DNA of 64,000 nt from Rotaria socialis (taxonomy: Eukaryota > Rotifera > Eurotatoria > Philodinida > Philodinidae): the NCBI GenBank assembly GCA_905331475.1, contig CAJNYU010002903.1, positions 1 through 64,000 on the forward strand, written 5' to 3'. Position numbers and translations under genes: made by a program. The notes under the pieces were generated by a model. That model had not been told where the DNA came from. It saw nothing but the letters and a program-made list of their open reading frames with translations, and made no database searches. Of this stretch, positions 1-11,950 are shown piece by piece; position 1 is the stretch's first letter, and every line of letters begins with the position of its first letter.

Positions 1-2186
1 TAAACTCATATACAGTATGGATTCTTAAGAAAATCTGAACCTTTAAATCAGAAAGAGCAACACTTTGTAGAAAACAAACAACATCTAGATTTGTAGCTAT
101 TGATACTTCATTAAAAAGTGAGCTTCTGTTTGATTTTCGTCTGTATGAAGATTCGAATGTCATGTGTCTCTTTTTTTTGAAAAAGAACGAACAAAATAAA
201 TTGGTATTGTTAGTTTGATTTTTCGTTCTACTATTTGCAATCAACGTAGTCACGTGGTGAATAAAATAACAAACGAAAAAATAAATTCTACTTCCTACAT
301 ATGTTGCTGTTACTTAAAATTACGAATGAATCTCACTTTCATTTGAGATAAAATAGTTAATTGTTGAATTATAACATATGAAACAATTTATTTTGATTTT
401 TCAACCAATGCAAACGATTCGATCCAAATTTATAATCAGAATTATGGAAGCAAATCTATGAAAAGATATAATTAGTACTAAGGTTTTCAATGAATTTCAC
501 TCATTGTAAACGATGTCAATGCAACATTTCTCTTTGAAATCCACTGCTAGTTGAATAACATACACGATCAATGAGGAGAGGCGGACAACATCCCGTAAAA
601 TCGTCCAATGGTTCAATAACCAGCAAAAATACTTTACCCCTAACAAAGTCAAGGAGAAATGGTTTATTTTGAGCGTGAAATGAATAAGCCAGATCACCGT
701 ATATCAGGAACAATCTGTACTGTATATCGTGTTGCATGGTGAAAAGTTATTCTGATAGTCATATGTGGAATCTAACAGCTAATCTTATGCTGAGATTGTG
801 GTTTTGTGAGTGAAAATGGAGGTGTTCTTGAGAAAAATCGTGGGTAAGTGCGGAATAATTGCGGAGGGTACGGGTATCTTGAAGTGGAAAATATGCAGCC
901 GGTGATTGTCATGATTGTAGTATTAGCTGTCAGTGGAGTAATACAGTTTTATGGAATAAGAAAATACTTTCATTTGCAGACTTTGTTACGCATATATTAT
1001 GGTCAGGAGTGCTATTAAAAAAGATTTCGTTTGGTCCAAGTTCAGGATGGTGTGTATTTTTTATTTCTTACATGTTGCGCTGTTTTATCCACGACTTGTG
1101 AAGAAATATTATTCAGTCCGAATTTTGTTTTCTTCGACAGAATGGAAATAATGGTATAGATAGTAATATGGCAGAGGAAAAACGAGTTAAAACGGGGACA
1201 AAGAATTTACATTTATTTATAGAAATGATACAAAACAATATTGAAAGGCTCCTTTTCTTTATTTCTAGTCATAGATATTGAATATCTCGATATATGCTTA
1301 GAACGGAAGCATGTATATCTTTGATCGTCTTACATAAACAGAATGAGAAGAAAATAATTTTTGCCTGAACGACATTTTTCTACCTGAGATTTCTTAGATT
1401 TGGTAAGAGTTCTTGAATTCTAAATCGTAGAAAAACTATATATTAGGATTTATAATTCAGCAGCAAACAAAAACTATCGTTACTATTATAATCATTTCAA
1501 TCAATTTGAAAACGAAATAGCATCTAATTTTTTCAGAAATATTTAACTAAATTATAATCACATCAGTACATTGTTAATCATCATTAGAAGCAGGATCTTG
1601 AACATATTTTCACACTAACTGATGAATTTTTAAAAATAATCTTCCAAAATCAAACATAGCTTCAGCGTATTTTTTTATATCTTGCGAAATTAAACTTTGT
1701 TTTCAAAGATGATTTTCTGTGTTTCTGTATAAAAATAAAGACGACATAATTCAATCATTATGAGAGAGGTATTAATTGAAATAAAATATAAACTAGAATA
1801 AGAATTCGTTTAGTGAAAATTTTTTAAAATTTTATCATACGACAAGCGAGGGAACAAAAAAATTTACCGGAGTAATATATTCTATTTAGTAATAGTAAAA
1901 CAATGTTTAAATGTAAAATTGATTTCATATTTCTTATCTATATTCTTGTATATCAACAGCTTCAAAAAGTAAAAATTTATCGAAGTGTAACTTATCTGTA
2001 GACATTTTTCTAGTTAGACAATTTCAGAAGTATTTAAAAGTTATGTAAATGAAAGAGCTTCTGGGTTTTCACTTATTCAGGTATTTTTATTTTTTTCTCC
2101 ATCGTGTTCCAACAACAACTATAAAGCTCATTCTATTTAAAAAAATAAAACGCTCTATGTGGTCAGTTTCTACGTAATTTGTAATA
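1..2186. other. No gene recognised
   Basis: AT-rich sequence with no ORF that I can tie to a family. A 73-codon frame on the minus strand (516-737) is open but has no recognisable motif and no clear splice context, so I do not call it a gene. Confidence 0.6.
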
Positions 2187-2211
2187 TGCGAGTTCCACAT
2201 TTCAGCTCGAG
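2187..2211 (+). repeat. Inverted-repeat partner of 7127-7151
   Basis: The core GAGTTCCACATTT reappears in reverse complement near 7127-7151. About 22 of 25 bases match when the surrounding bases are included. This could be one end of a roughly 5-kb element or simply two scattered copies of the same terminus; I saw no target-site duplication. Confidence 0.45.
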
Positions 2212-2243
2212 CGAGACTGTACTGAAAAGCGTTTTCTATGATG

Positions 2244-2707
2244 GGTCCATAAGAAATTGAAGTTATCCTGGTCTCGCTTTTCTTTACAAATATAAACCCT
2301 CATTATCCTTTAGATTCATTTAATCCCTTTAGCCCTATTACCCCCCTTAGTCCCTTTAGCCCGCCTATTACCTTTAGTTCTTTTAGTCCCTTTTGATCAC
2401 TTTAGATTTAAAAAGGGATTCAAGAGGCTAAAAGTACTACAGGGATCTAAAGGAATCAAACTGATAATTACCGCTGTTGGAATTGTGGTGGTCCCCTACA
2501 ATTCTAAGCGGAGATTAAGTTGTCTTTTCTAGTATAACGGTAGTACATCTCCCCGGATGGCAGAGGATGTGTGGTTCGAATCCCACGAAAGGATTATCTT
2601 TTTCTCCGTTCTGTGGTATTATCATCTCGCTGTTAGTCCGGCACCTAACAATCGCATATATTTATAAAGGAAAGTTAGACCAGGATAACTTCAATTTCTT
2701 GTGGACC
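2244..2707. mobile_element. Inverted-repeat element A (CCTTTAG words)
   Basis: The ends are about 51-bp inverted repeats: 2244-2295 and 2657-2707, both containing GAAATTGAAGTTATCCTGGT when read outside-in, with only a few mismatches. The interior is not coding. From about 2325 to 2400 it repeats the word CCTTTAG (with CCC before or after), and from 2405 to 2455 the same word appears in reverse complement. A tRNA-like sequence (2523-2593) lies in the right half. No transposase is present, so it is non-autonomous (MITE-like or foldback). I could not find a clear target-site duplication. Confidence 0.65.
2523..2593 (+). pseudogene. tRNA-like relic with A and B boxes
   Basis: A 71-nt cloverleaf-like stretch. 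The first seven bases TCTTTTC pair completely with the last seven, GAAAGGA. The D stem GTAT pairs with GTAC, and four of five pairs form in the anticodon stem. The B box GGTTCGAATCC is perfect, and an A-box-like TAGTATAACGG is present. The T stem lacks one G and position 33 is C instead of T, so a working tRNA is unlikely. The loop would read GGA as anticodon, but there is no long variable arm as expected of tRNA-Ser. It sits inside an inverted-repeat element, so it may be a captured tRNA or a SINE head. Confidence 0.5.
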
Positions 2708-3073
2708 TATGACATTTATCTCTATATATATGTGCATATATATTCTTTCTTTTCCAATTCTACTTAAAACGTATGACTTTATGTGGGGTGGCCCATTTCT
2801 GCTGAAAATGTGACTGTGCAGATATAAGCACTCGTTCGATCCTAATCAATGTACATAACGACTTTCTCCTCATTGTTATATGTATTCTCTCTTCCTTTTT
2901 GTCGTGTTCTTTCTCGTTCTCTCCAGTTGAGTGACGCGCCCCGGAGAAAGAAAGTGTAACTATAAAAGGAGAAGGAAGATTGGAATAAAACAGTTCGATA
3001 TCACGATAAAACATCTCGTATCGTTACAACATTGTCACACTATCTGCAGAATATTGTTCACGAAGATACAACA

Positions 3074-4289
3074 GTGTCACATACCCAACAAATCGGGCAT
3101 GCCAGAGATGCCACGGGAGATGCGGGATACACATCAGTAATACTCCCAGCAAATATAAATATCATAGTTATAAGGAATCCATCAGGCGCAATCTGTATCT
3201 GCCGCATCTCCCGATGAAAACATATTTTTTGATTTTTAGCCCATAGACTCCACCTGAAGATTTGTCTCCATAGCGAGAGGGTGAGCGTCGAAACATAGGT
3301 AGGCACACTAAATCGAAGTCTTTCGTGGATAGAGTCACATAGGGAAAACACTAGATATACACTGAATCAGGCACAAAAAGGTAAAACAGGCAAACTGCTA
3401 ACCACGCCAAAAACGCATATCACTCAATGTTGGAGTGCTACCGCGGTAGAGAAGCACGAAAACACATTAACGCATTCACACACTGCCACACCCATCGCAA
3501 GTGCAGGTGTCACGAAAGGCGGAATAACTCGTTTACACACGTATACAGCATACCTAATGTGGGTCTGTTGATAGCTGGAAAACGACTGTGTACAGATACG
3601 GACGCATCTCTGTTACTCGAATTATCACTCTAACCGTAAGATGTGGGTGTGGGTGCATGCATTCAACTTGCGTCTAAGTAGATGCGCGTGTTTTCATGCT
3701 TGTCTACCGCAGCGACGCGCCAATATCGAATGATTTGCATTTTCCACGTGGTTGGTAGTGCGCCTGTTTTTACTTTTTAACCTGTCATTCCCTGCAAATT
3801 TAGTGTTTCGTTTATGTAGCTATATCCATGGATGACTACGATTTAGCAAGTCGATAATTGTTTCGGTGCCCACCAGCACCGTTCGCTGCGTCCTATGATG
3901 AACTAATTTATGGGTTCGCCTTCCGTGTGAGCTAGACGGCATTGCTGGATGAACGGTTTCCACACTCGATTGTAACCCAAGGATGGGTATTGGTTATAGC
4001 CTTGAAATCAGGAAAATGTTTTTCCTCAGTAGTTCCCCGAAGATATGGCGTCTCTGCATCAGAGGCGGCATCTTCCGGAGGGGTCTGGACTAAAAATCGA
4101 AAAATGTCTCTTCATCGGTAGATGTCGTAGATGGAGATGCCAGAGATGCAGTGTCTCTGCGTGAGACGCAGAATGTGCTTAAATAATGTTATATACGCAT
4201 AGTATTTGTATTATGTGTTAGTTATAGTTTTGTGTGTCGGCGTCTCCCTTGGCATCTCCAGGGTGCCCGATATTTCGGATATGTGACAC
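3074..4289. mobile_element. Inverted-repeat element B (GAGATGCC words)
   Basis: The 50-bp ends 3074-3123 and 4240-4289 are inverted copies of each other, matching at about 40 of 50 positions; both begin GTGTCACATA from outside and contain ATCGGGCA and GAGATGCCA. The interior has further GAGATGCC/GGCATCTC words in both orientations (for example around 3105, 4050, 4130 and 4245), including a local palindrome near 4040-4150. Short ORFs across it show no transposase motif. Probably a non-autonomous DNA transposon; no target-site duplication is clear. Confidence 0.65.
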
Positions 4290-4781
4290 CTCTCTAAACA
4301 CAAAAATGCATGTTTATCTTTCCTCATTTTTGCTGTCATTATTATCTACACTGCTTTACTATAAAAATCAAACATATCGCTAATGTAAAAATATCGATGA
4401 TCGAATAAGACTACTTACCAGCCGATATCAAACTGCTTATTTTTTAATGTGAATCTGCAAGAGGTATTACTTTGTATATATAAAGACGTTACACGTTTTT
4501 TTCTTTTTTTCTAACATAAAATGTTTACCTGAGTCAATGAAGTGTGACTCTAATTTCACTACTTCTTATTTTTGCATATCAAAACATTGTTTCATGTAAT
4601 TACACCGCAAGTTCACCAAATAAGTGATCCATATTTTCCTTTCAGTTGTGACCAGTGCAAAAAACGATGGGCATCTTACTATTTCTTTTCATCAAGTTAG
4701 AGCGTGGGTGACTGTATAAAGTATCATTAATCAGACCCAGATCTTCACGCCAACACGCTAAGAAACCATTTTTGATGCAAA

Positions 4782-5567
4782 GGTAAAATAATCAACCCCT
4801 GTGCGTATAGTAATAAACCTTAACGATCAAACAATAGAACATTCGATCTCTGTACGTAGAATGATAAACCCTTTCAATGAAAGAGAAGTAGAATCAACCC
4901 TCAACCGACGATGGAACTATCCCTGGAGATGCTAAGGTATATCAGTCGATGTCAGTCGGTAGAATACAAAACCCTTGTCCCTGAAAAGGTATATAATAGA
5001 GCATTCATGTACAGTACTAAACCATTTTTATTAAGATGTAGATGAATCAACTGTTAAACGTAGAATACTAAACCCAAAAAGGGTTGATGAAAGTGCAACG
5101 TATAATAAACCCTTTTTCCGTTTTAAAAATTTTCATAAACCCTTTAAGGGTTTATGATTATGTGGAAAATACCCTTTAGGGTTTATGAAAATTTTAAAAA
5201 ACGGAAAAAGGTTTTACTATAAGTTGCCCTTTCATCAACCCTTAAGGGTTTAGTATTCTACGAATTTTTTTTACAGTGTAGCTTACTCTACCGAGAAAAG
5301 TAGAGTGATGTACCCTTTGAACAAAAAAGTAAAATAGTAAACCTGATGACGAAGAATAAAATACCCTTACCTTGAAAGTGAACAACAATCTACTATCATC
5401 CGTTGAAGGATATGCTCTTATCTTAAAATCGTAGAGTAATGAATCCTTATGTACCCATCATATACCCCTTGAGTTTTCATAAACCTATAGCGTCATAGAT
5501 CCTTCGACTAATAAACCCTTCAAGGGTGTAATGGCGACTTTTTTAAGTGCAGGGGTAAATCATTACC
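4782..5567. mobile_element. Probable inverted-repeat element C (TAAACCCTT words)
   Basis: The stretch is packed with diverged copies of TAAACCCTT and GTAGAAT in both orientations. The outer ends are weakly inverted: GGTAAAATAATCAACCCCTG at 4782-4801 against the reverse complement of 5550-5567. A near-perfect hairpin lies at its centre (5059-5262). The word resembles a plant-type telomere unit only by chance; it is not in tandem. The boundaries are approximate. Confidence 0.45.
5059..5262. repeat. Long palindrome of about 204 bp
   Basis: Two arms of about 90 bp read as reverse complements: the left arm begins CGTAGAATACTAAACCC and the right arm ends GGGTTTAGTATTCTACG. They meet around 5150-5175. 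Shared internal blocks include CATAAACCCTTTA and the reverse of AACGGAAAAAGG. Such a structure should form a hairpin when single-stranded. Confidence 0.75.
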
Positions 5568-6375
5568 CGGATTTTTTTATCAGTGTATATAAAGTCGAGA
5601 TTGGTTCATCGATGATGCCCATGCTGAAAATAAAATTCTGATTTATATGATTCGACTAATTTTATAGGATTTTCGTTTATCTGCTTATCAAAATATTTTT
5701 GATTTATTTCATCATAAATCTACAAATGATATTCGACGTTATTTCATAAAATAAATATAACTCTATTCAATTATCAATTCTTCATGTAAGTTGCCTAATA
5801 TTTTCTGTTACTAGAGAAATAATTCCAGAGTATTCTTATCAAACCACGATGGACTTGTTTTGTGTAGTCAATGATTATATTGAACAATTTTTACATAAAA
5901 GCAAATGATTTACACCATTTTTCACAAGATTATTAGCCAACTTTGATTCTTTGAGAATTCGAATAAAACACTTACTTTAGAGAAAAATCGTGACGCAATC
6001 GCACAATAGTGTGGCGATTAATTAGGATAATATAATTGGTTGATTCAAATGATGTCTACCTTGGCTTTAGTTTGTTATGGATGAAATGTTTTGAATTTAT
6101 TCCGTGAATTGAAAATTAAAATAAATCTGATATTTCAAATGAGTACTTATATAATAAACTAAGAAAAAACAACAGGATATACTAGCTACCAGTCAGGTTG
6201 AAATCTGTGCCGGTACCCGTACCCGTTCTCTCTCTGTTATGCAATATAGTTTAAATGAGCATAAAGAACACTGTGATTAATAATGACGCACACACTGTTA
6301 CGTAATGTAATATTCAAAGTAAATATGTGATTTTCGTTTCTTGACATTTTAAAGTGGCATGAAGTTTTACCTACC
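5568..6375. other. No gene recognised
   Basis: AT-rich sequence with no supported ORF, repeat or RNA gene. It lies downstream of the frameshifted minus-strand fragment. Confidence 0.5.
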
Positions 6376-6871
6376 ATTAATAAACGTTAACATCACAAAA
6401 CGTGGGTTGACCTCCTGTGCCTGTAGCTTTCAAATAGAATGAAATGTTATATGTAAGACCGGGTGTGGCTGTAAAATGTTGTCCGAAGAAGCTATACGTA
6501 AGCTCAGGACCGCATTGATATCGTACACAATTACTACCACTGTTGCAACTACTAGTAATTATTTGTGTTGCATTCGAGCTGCAGCAACTTGCACCCACTT
6601 GATTCCACCCAGTAGCTGTCGTTGATGAATTTTCGAAGCCAAGATTCGATAGTAATTGAGTAGCAGGTGCACTAACATCGACAACAGAGACATCGTCTAA
6701 GAGAAAATAGCGATGATTAACTTGTTTCCATTGCAAATGTAGGAAATGGTTGGGTTGTATTAGCCGTATAAGTAAAGGAAAATTGAGTCCAGTTAAATAC
6801 AGTTCCTCCATTGTATTGGGCCAAATACCCGGTATATGAACTTGGACAGGCTTTTGCTAGAATGAGATTCA
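6376..6871 (-). pseudogene. Frameshifted fragment of a secreted repeat protein
   Basis: On the minus strand, a splice acceptor (pyrimidine tract then TTTAATCAG at 6872) opens an exon whose frame reads ILAKACPSSYTGYLAQYNGG and then NWTQFSFTYTA. This frame stops near 6725. The next frame carries on the same kind of domain with LLDDVSVVDVSAPATQLLSN and ends near 6377 with QPTFCDVNVY. The two halves need a one-base shift between about 6715 and 6745 to join, so the copy looks broken. The cysteine- and aromatic-rich pattern with a DDVSV strand suggests a secreted beta-sandwich domain that occurs as repeats in bdelloid proteins; the function is unknown to me. No upstream exons were found, so it may be a stray fragment. 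An unusual intron or an assembly error at the shift is the alternative. Confidence 0.55.
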
Positions 6872-7126
6872 CTGATTAAAAAAAACAAAAAAAACATTAA
6901 CATGCTAGTTGTTGTTGTCACCGTCGTCGTCGTTGTTGTTGCAGCTACATATGTAGAGAAAATGATAATCGATGAATTTTTATTAGTTTCTTTTAATAAC
7001 TGAATTTAGTGAGAATATTGACAGCGAAGTGAGATATGAACAGATGCTTGCTGAAACTCGGTCAGAAAATTGTCTAGCAGCTGTAACTTTAATAACTCGA
7101 AAAAGCTTGCTAGCTCAGCCCCTTTG

Positions 7127-7151
7127 GGGCTAAAATGTGGAACTCACATAT
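7127..7151 (-). repeat. Inverted-repeat partner of 2187-2211
   Basis: Reads GTGAGTTCCACATTTTAGCC on the minus strand, matching the plus-strand sequence at 2187. A short GC hairpin (AGCCCC, TTT, GGGGCT) lies directly beside it. Confidence 0.4.
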
Positions 7152-8677
7152 ATTCCTTAGGCTTACTAAAATAATTTAAAAGAGCTCATGTAAAAAGTCT
7201 ACTTTAATTTCCAAAATCTATAATTAGGCCATTACTTATTTGCTCATGCCTGTATTGGAGTATTAATTGTTAGCTAGTATCTTTAGCAATGGTAGATACT
7301 AGTTGCTATGGTCTGAAATGGGCAAACATGACTTTTTCGTGTAGTCTGTAATCAAATAAAGAAGAAATAGCAGCCTAATTAGTCAAGTTCCTAATTAGCA
7401 TAATTTTAAACTCACTAATGTCTGTAATGGGGAGAGGTGGGGAGGTGCAAAAATCTCGCTTTTAAACTTACACTCACCATTTTCTTCGAAAATATATGTG
7501 ACTTCCGAAAAATTAATGAAATATTAAAATGGGAATTTCACTATTGCGTAACCAAAATAGGATGATGTAATGATGCTCAGAATAGGAATTATATATTGCT
7601 TATACCGTCTCTCATTTTCGCCAATTAGCAGGCAACGCTCGTTTGATTCGAAATTCCAAATGTTATGATGAAAAGGTGGAATTCGGTCTGCGTTTTCTAC
7701 CTTGAAGGAGTGAGTTTCTATCACGAGAGTCAATATTGCTTTTGTTGAAATGGCCCGAAAGTAACATCATTGAATAAAGGCACATTGCATTTTTTATCTA
7801 TTTATCAACATTTATCGTTACAAGCTAATAAGGTACTTTATGGGCTGCTAAATGAATATAGGAATATTTTCAAGATACAGACACGTTATGCTGTTAAATC
7901 TGTCTAACTTGTTGAATACTTAGTACTCCAGCATATGTCACAATATCAGTACTGAAAAACACAATGAAATTGTAATGAAGCACTTGAATGAGCAAAGATT
8001 TAGAATTGGATTCGACTGTTCCGTAAAAATTTCCTCAACCCGATGTGCTGATCTAAAATCGATTTGGTCGTGTGTCAGAAAGATCGAGTACGCAAGAATA
8101 CATTTAAAGAGCAGTAAAAAAGGCCCTACGTAGTATAGATCCACGTAAGCACACTGTCAAATAATGATTGAATATAAACACCGAATGAATTCTAATATTC
8201 TACCGAAATCAAAAAAATCTTAAAGTCCTGACGAGATTTCTCTTTCTCAGTTAAGAGGACAAGCCATTTTATTTGATAGTATCTTTAGATTTGTTGAACT
8301 TTAGCTTTGGATTTTGTTAATAAAAGAAATAGGTAATCGTTGTTTTACCGAAAACGTTTCTTTTGTTCAGATGTTTGCTTATAGCGGCTGTTTGGTGTTT
8401 GTTTAATGGTGAATGAGAAGTTCATTAGATTAGGCGGATTCGCCCTGTCTTGTGTTTGTGAATCCGGCAAAATCCGGTGATTTTCTCGGCTCAGCCTTTG
8501 GTCTGCTGGTATTTTGTCAGAATCCGAACTTGTGAAAATCTTCTGTCTGCTTTAGATTTTATCCAAAGATTTCCCTGGCAGAATCTCATGATGTATTAAA
8601 GTCTGATCACTTGTTCTGGGTGACGACTAGATATACAATTTATCTGTGAACAATGAACTATTTCGATGAATTCTTAC
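7152..8677. other. No gene recognised
   Basis: AT-rich sequence. A local hairpin pairs TAGTATCT with AGATACTA near 7275-7310. Short open frames at 7524-7733 and 7938-8144 have no recognisable motif and no splice support. Confidence 0.5.
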
Positions 8678-9944
8678 ACGTACCAATGAGACTTGGGGAA
8701 TTCCATTTGGATTATTGATTGGTTTAACTTCTGTTTTGGCTACGCGACGAATCGAAGGTCGATAGGGACCAACAATAACTTTTGGCAGATGCATCAATCG
8801 TGTTGCTCGTTTCATCTGATTTCAGCCTTTCTGTAAAAATAATGATTTCTATTTCAGTGAGTGTTGATGTTTGCTTTCAACACAAGTTTTATTTACAAGA
8901 TGAAATGAAGAATACAATGGAAATTTATTTGAGTACGAACATATTTATTTGTTTATTTTGAATTCAACGTCAAGAGAAAATAGACTTGCCAGTAATCAAG
9001 CGTGTTTTGAATGAGTATAATTAACTCTAAAATGAAAAAATAACAACAAAGTCGTCTCAGCAATTTTCGCCTACTGAAACATTTCTGCTGATTCAGATTC
9101 TGAATATAATTTAATTGAAAAGTTTCATGTGTGAGTTGACACCCTGAATTATGTTTTTTTTAGCTCAGATTGCGTGCAATACCACTTGCATGCGAAGCGA
9201 TTTATCATCCCACACAGTTCTTTCGAATATGATTACCGAAAGCGAGAACGAGAAATCATTCACGGCAATGGTTTCTTCACTTTCTTGGTATCGATAAATT
9301 ATTCTATCTTGCCATTGGGTTTCACACAAAGGCCCATCTGACTAGATTGTTACGCAGAAGCGATAAATAATAGATAAAAATCGTGGAGCATCTTTTTTCA
9401 ATGTACTAAATATTTATCGAATGTATTGGTCAAATTGAAATTTTTAGTGTGTAAAAGTTTTTAGGACACATTAATTATTAATTTAATATGAATTTAGTTC
9501 GATTTCTGAGAATCCCTGAAATTCGATCACTCATAATATCTACAGGTGTGATCATCAAAATTAGTTTGGTGATCTTGCATCTCAGCCTGATTGACGAAAT
9601 GAACAGTCAATAACTTATGAGATTTCTGTTGATTAACTTCATCGTGAAGAACTGACAAACGTTCTCGATGAATGCAACATCGGGCAATAATAACGGACAA
9701 CCCCCTTTTGCACTTTACCTTTCATTTTCTACATGATTCTACGTTTTGAGTGGTTGCGTATATTTCTTTCAGAATTTTTTTTCCAATTATGACAGCTTGG
9801 TTTGTTTGATTTTAAATATTCTGTTGGCAGGTGTATATAATCATCAGCAACGCGAACAAATATTAAACTAACTAATAGAACACCAGTAACAAATAAGTTT
9901 TTATAGCTTGAAGCTGTATGTTCATGCAAGACACTATCTTTCTA
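8678..9944 (-). pseudogene. Possible decayed or incomplete multi-exon gene
   Basis: Three minus-strand stretches look like exons but do not join cleanly. (1) About 9944-9750, after an AG at 9945: a hydrophobic segment (LFVTGVLLVSLIFVRVADD) then a short luminal-like stem, as in a type II membrane protein. (2) About 9711-9546: contains SVIIARCCIHRERLSVLHDE and then LLTVHFVNQAE, followed by a GT. (3) 8815-8678: between GAAATCAG and a strong GTAAGA donor, with LPKVIVGPYRPSIRR. Part 2 faintly recalls the start of a GT7-type galactosyltransferase domain, but this is a weak impression. Because I cannot find phase-matched junctions between the pieces, this may be a pseudogene or chance. Confidence 0.2.
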
Positions 9945-11950
9945 TTTTTATTTTATCCCAGCGCACGCATGACTTAGAGAAATCTTGTTTTCTTGCTAGT
10001 TAATTTTCTTAACAACGGTAGCTGATGTGTATTCGCTTTCTCTCAATCTACACATCCACATTCTCAAGAAATTGTTTTTGGGAGACCATCAAGTATATCA
10101 ACATAATGCATACGAGCATGTTCAAATATGGATAAATTCATAGCAACCAGCGCTAAATGACTTTGTTTACACATAGACAATGGTGGTTTAAAACCATCAA
10201 AAAAATCTGATACATTGATCATATCGTAAAAGTCGTGAGTCTCGTGAATCTTAACGTTGCCATTTTTAATAATTTACATATCATAATCATCATCAATGAA
10301 GCGCTCTAGTTAGAAAAAACAACACAAAAATAATAAAAAGATTTCTTTCTATTTATATTTTAGTTACATATCGTCGTCATCCTGTGAAAATTTTTGTAAT
10401 ATCTACCTAGATAATAATACGAAATCAGAAAGTTTCAGAACAAAAATTTTAATGGCAGTTGATCATCTTACATAAGCAAAAAAATAACATTTCAAATATT
10501 TAATAAATAAATATTTTAAATTTAATGCAATTTATTTGAAAACATATTTAATAGTAAATCTAAATTAGTATCAATGTGTCATGAATTTAAAAAACTGCAT
10601 TTTTTTCTTTGAAATTCTCAAGTTTTTGTATATTCGTGTATTACAAATTTTTAGTATCATTTACAGATTGTAGCTGTGTTGAATAAATCATTTTTTTATT
10701 CTGAAAATCAAATATAACAACTTCGCTTCATTTATAACTCATGGAGTACTAAAATTAATCGGATTGATATTATATCAAAGTATAGAAATTAAATTTACTA
10801 ATTTGCATTGGTTTGCACCTATGCAGAAACGAGATCAAAAAGTTATAATTCACGTTCGATGTATGTACTTAAAACTTCAGTACAACACTACAAAAGACTA
10901 TAGGAATTTTTTATTTTAGGTAATTCAAAAGGAGCAAGCAACTGTTATACTCAATCGCGTGTGTGTTTCAGCTTGTTTCTCTCTCCTTCAAAGGAAATCA
11001 CGTCTGACCTTATGTCCTGCGAGTCTTAGTTCGCATGTTTGTCTTACCATGATATCCACACCAACTAATAATACAGCTAGCCCCTGATAGTCCCTAATCC
11101 CTGCTGAACTACTTAAAATTGAAAGCATTTCTATAGTTTCGTATGTACGGTTAGCTTTGCGCCGAATTATTTTATAATTCAAACACATCCTCTAGTCTAA
11201 CTTATAGATAACCTTGTTGAGAGCTAAGAAAAACAGAAAAGAACTTATTGGATTAACTATTGCAAAAGATAGATGACTCTTTCTATTGATTCATTGTGCT
11301 GGAAAAGTTCCTTAAATTTCCCCAGGAGCTACTCTGGGTTGCTGGTAGCCATCTATTTAGATGCAGAGCCTGACACTTCTGAAATGCTAAATATTAGTTG
11401 AGAAACTTCACATACTTCTATCAATAGAAATTTCAAATTCATAGAATCAAAACACACGTTTCAACGTCATCTCGATTAATTTTGAAGAGATTAAACTATA
11501 ATTGTATATATACACTTTTTACTCAGATGTTGATTAATTACAAATTTAATATTGAAAATACGACTCCATATTGCTAATGTTCTTTTATTCTTGTTGATAA
11601 CCATGCATTACATAAAAGATTGTGATAAAACAATATCAGAACAGAAGGATGAATTCCATGATATTTTCCTTCTCTGATAATAATATAATTATAACTCTAC
11701 TAGTGTCGTATGTGCGCAATAGGCCAGCATAGTTACTTAGTTCAGATAAAAGTAAAATGTTTTACACAAGATACAAGAAGAAATCTGTTGATCCAGCGTT
11801 TTTTCTCTAGTTTAATCATAAAAAAGCATTAAACAGTTGCAAGTCTCTTGAACAAAAAAGCGAGTCGATGTACGTCAATCTGATGAATAAGAACTGTTGA
11901 CGTTTTATTTCTCGCATCTATTCTTAACAGTTAGAAGAAAAACATCGATC
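9945..11950. other. No gene recognised; upstream region of the receptor gene
   Basis: About 2 kb of AT-rich sequence with no supported gene. Its right end would hold the promoter and 5' UTR of the receptor starting at 11951; I see no TATA box I would defend. Confidence 0.5.

Noticed and set aside
516-737. 73-codon minus-strand ORF
   Set aside because: No family motif, no splice context, and similar frames arise by chance in the window.
3058-3351. 97-codon minus-strand ORF
   Set aside because: It overlaps the terminal repeat of element B and contains no transposase or other motif.
4782-5567. Telomere-like AAACCCT sequence
   Set aside because: The words are scattered in both orientations, not in tandem, and bdelloid telomeres are reported to use a different unit.
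11897-11950. Upstream extension of the receptor frame
   Set aside because: It starts at TTG; the ATG at 11951 begins a proper signal peptide.
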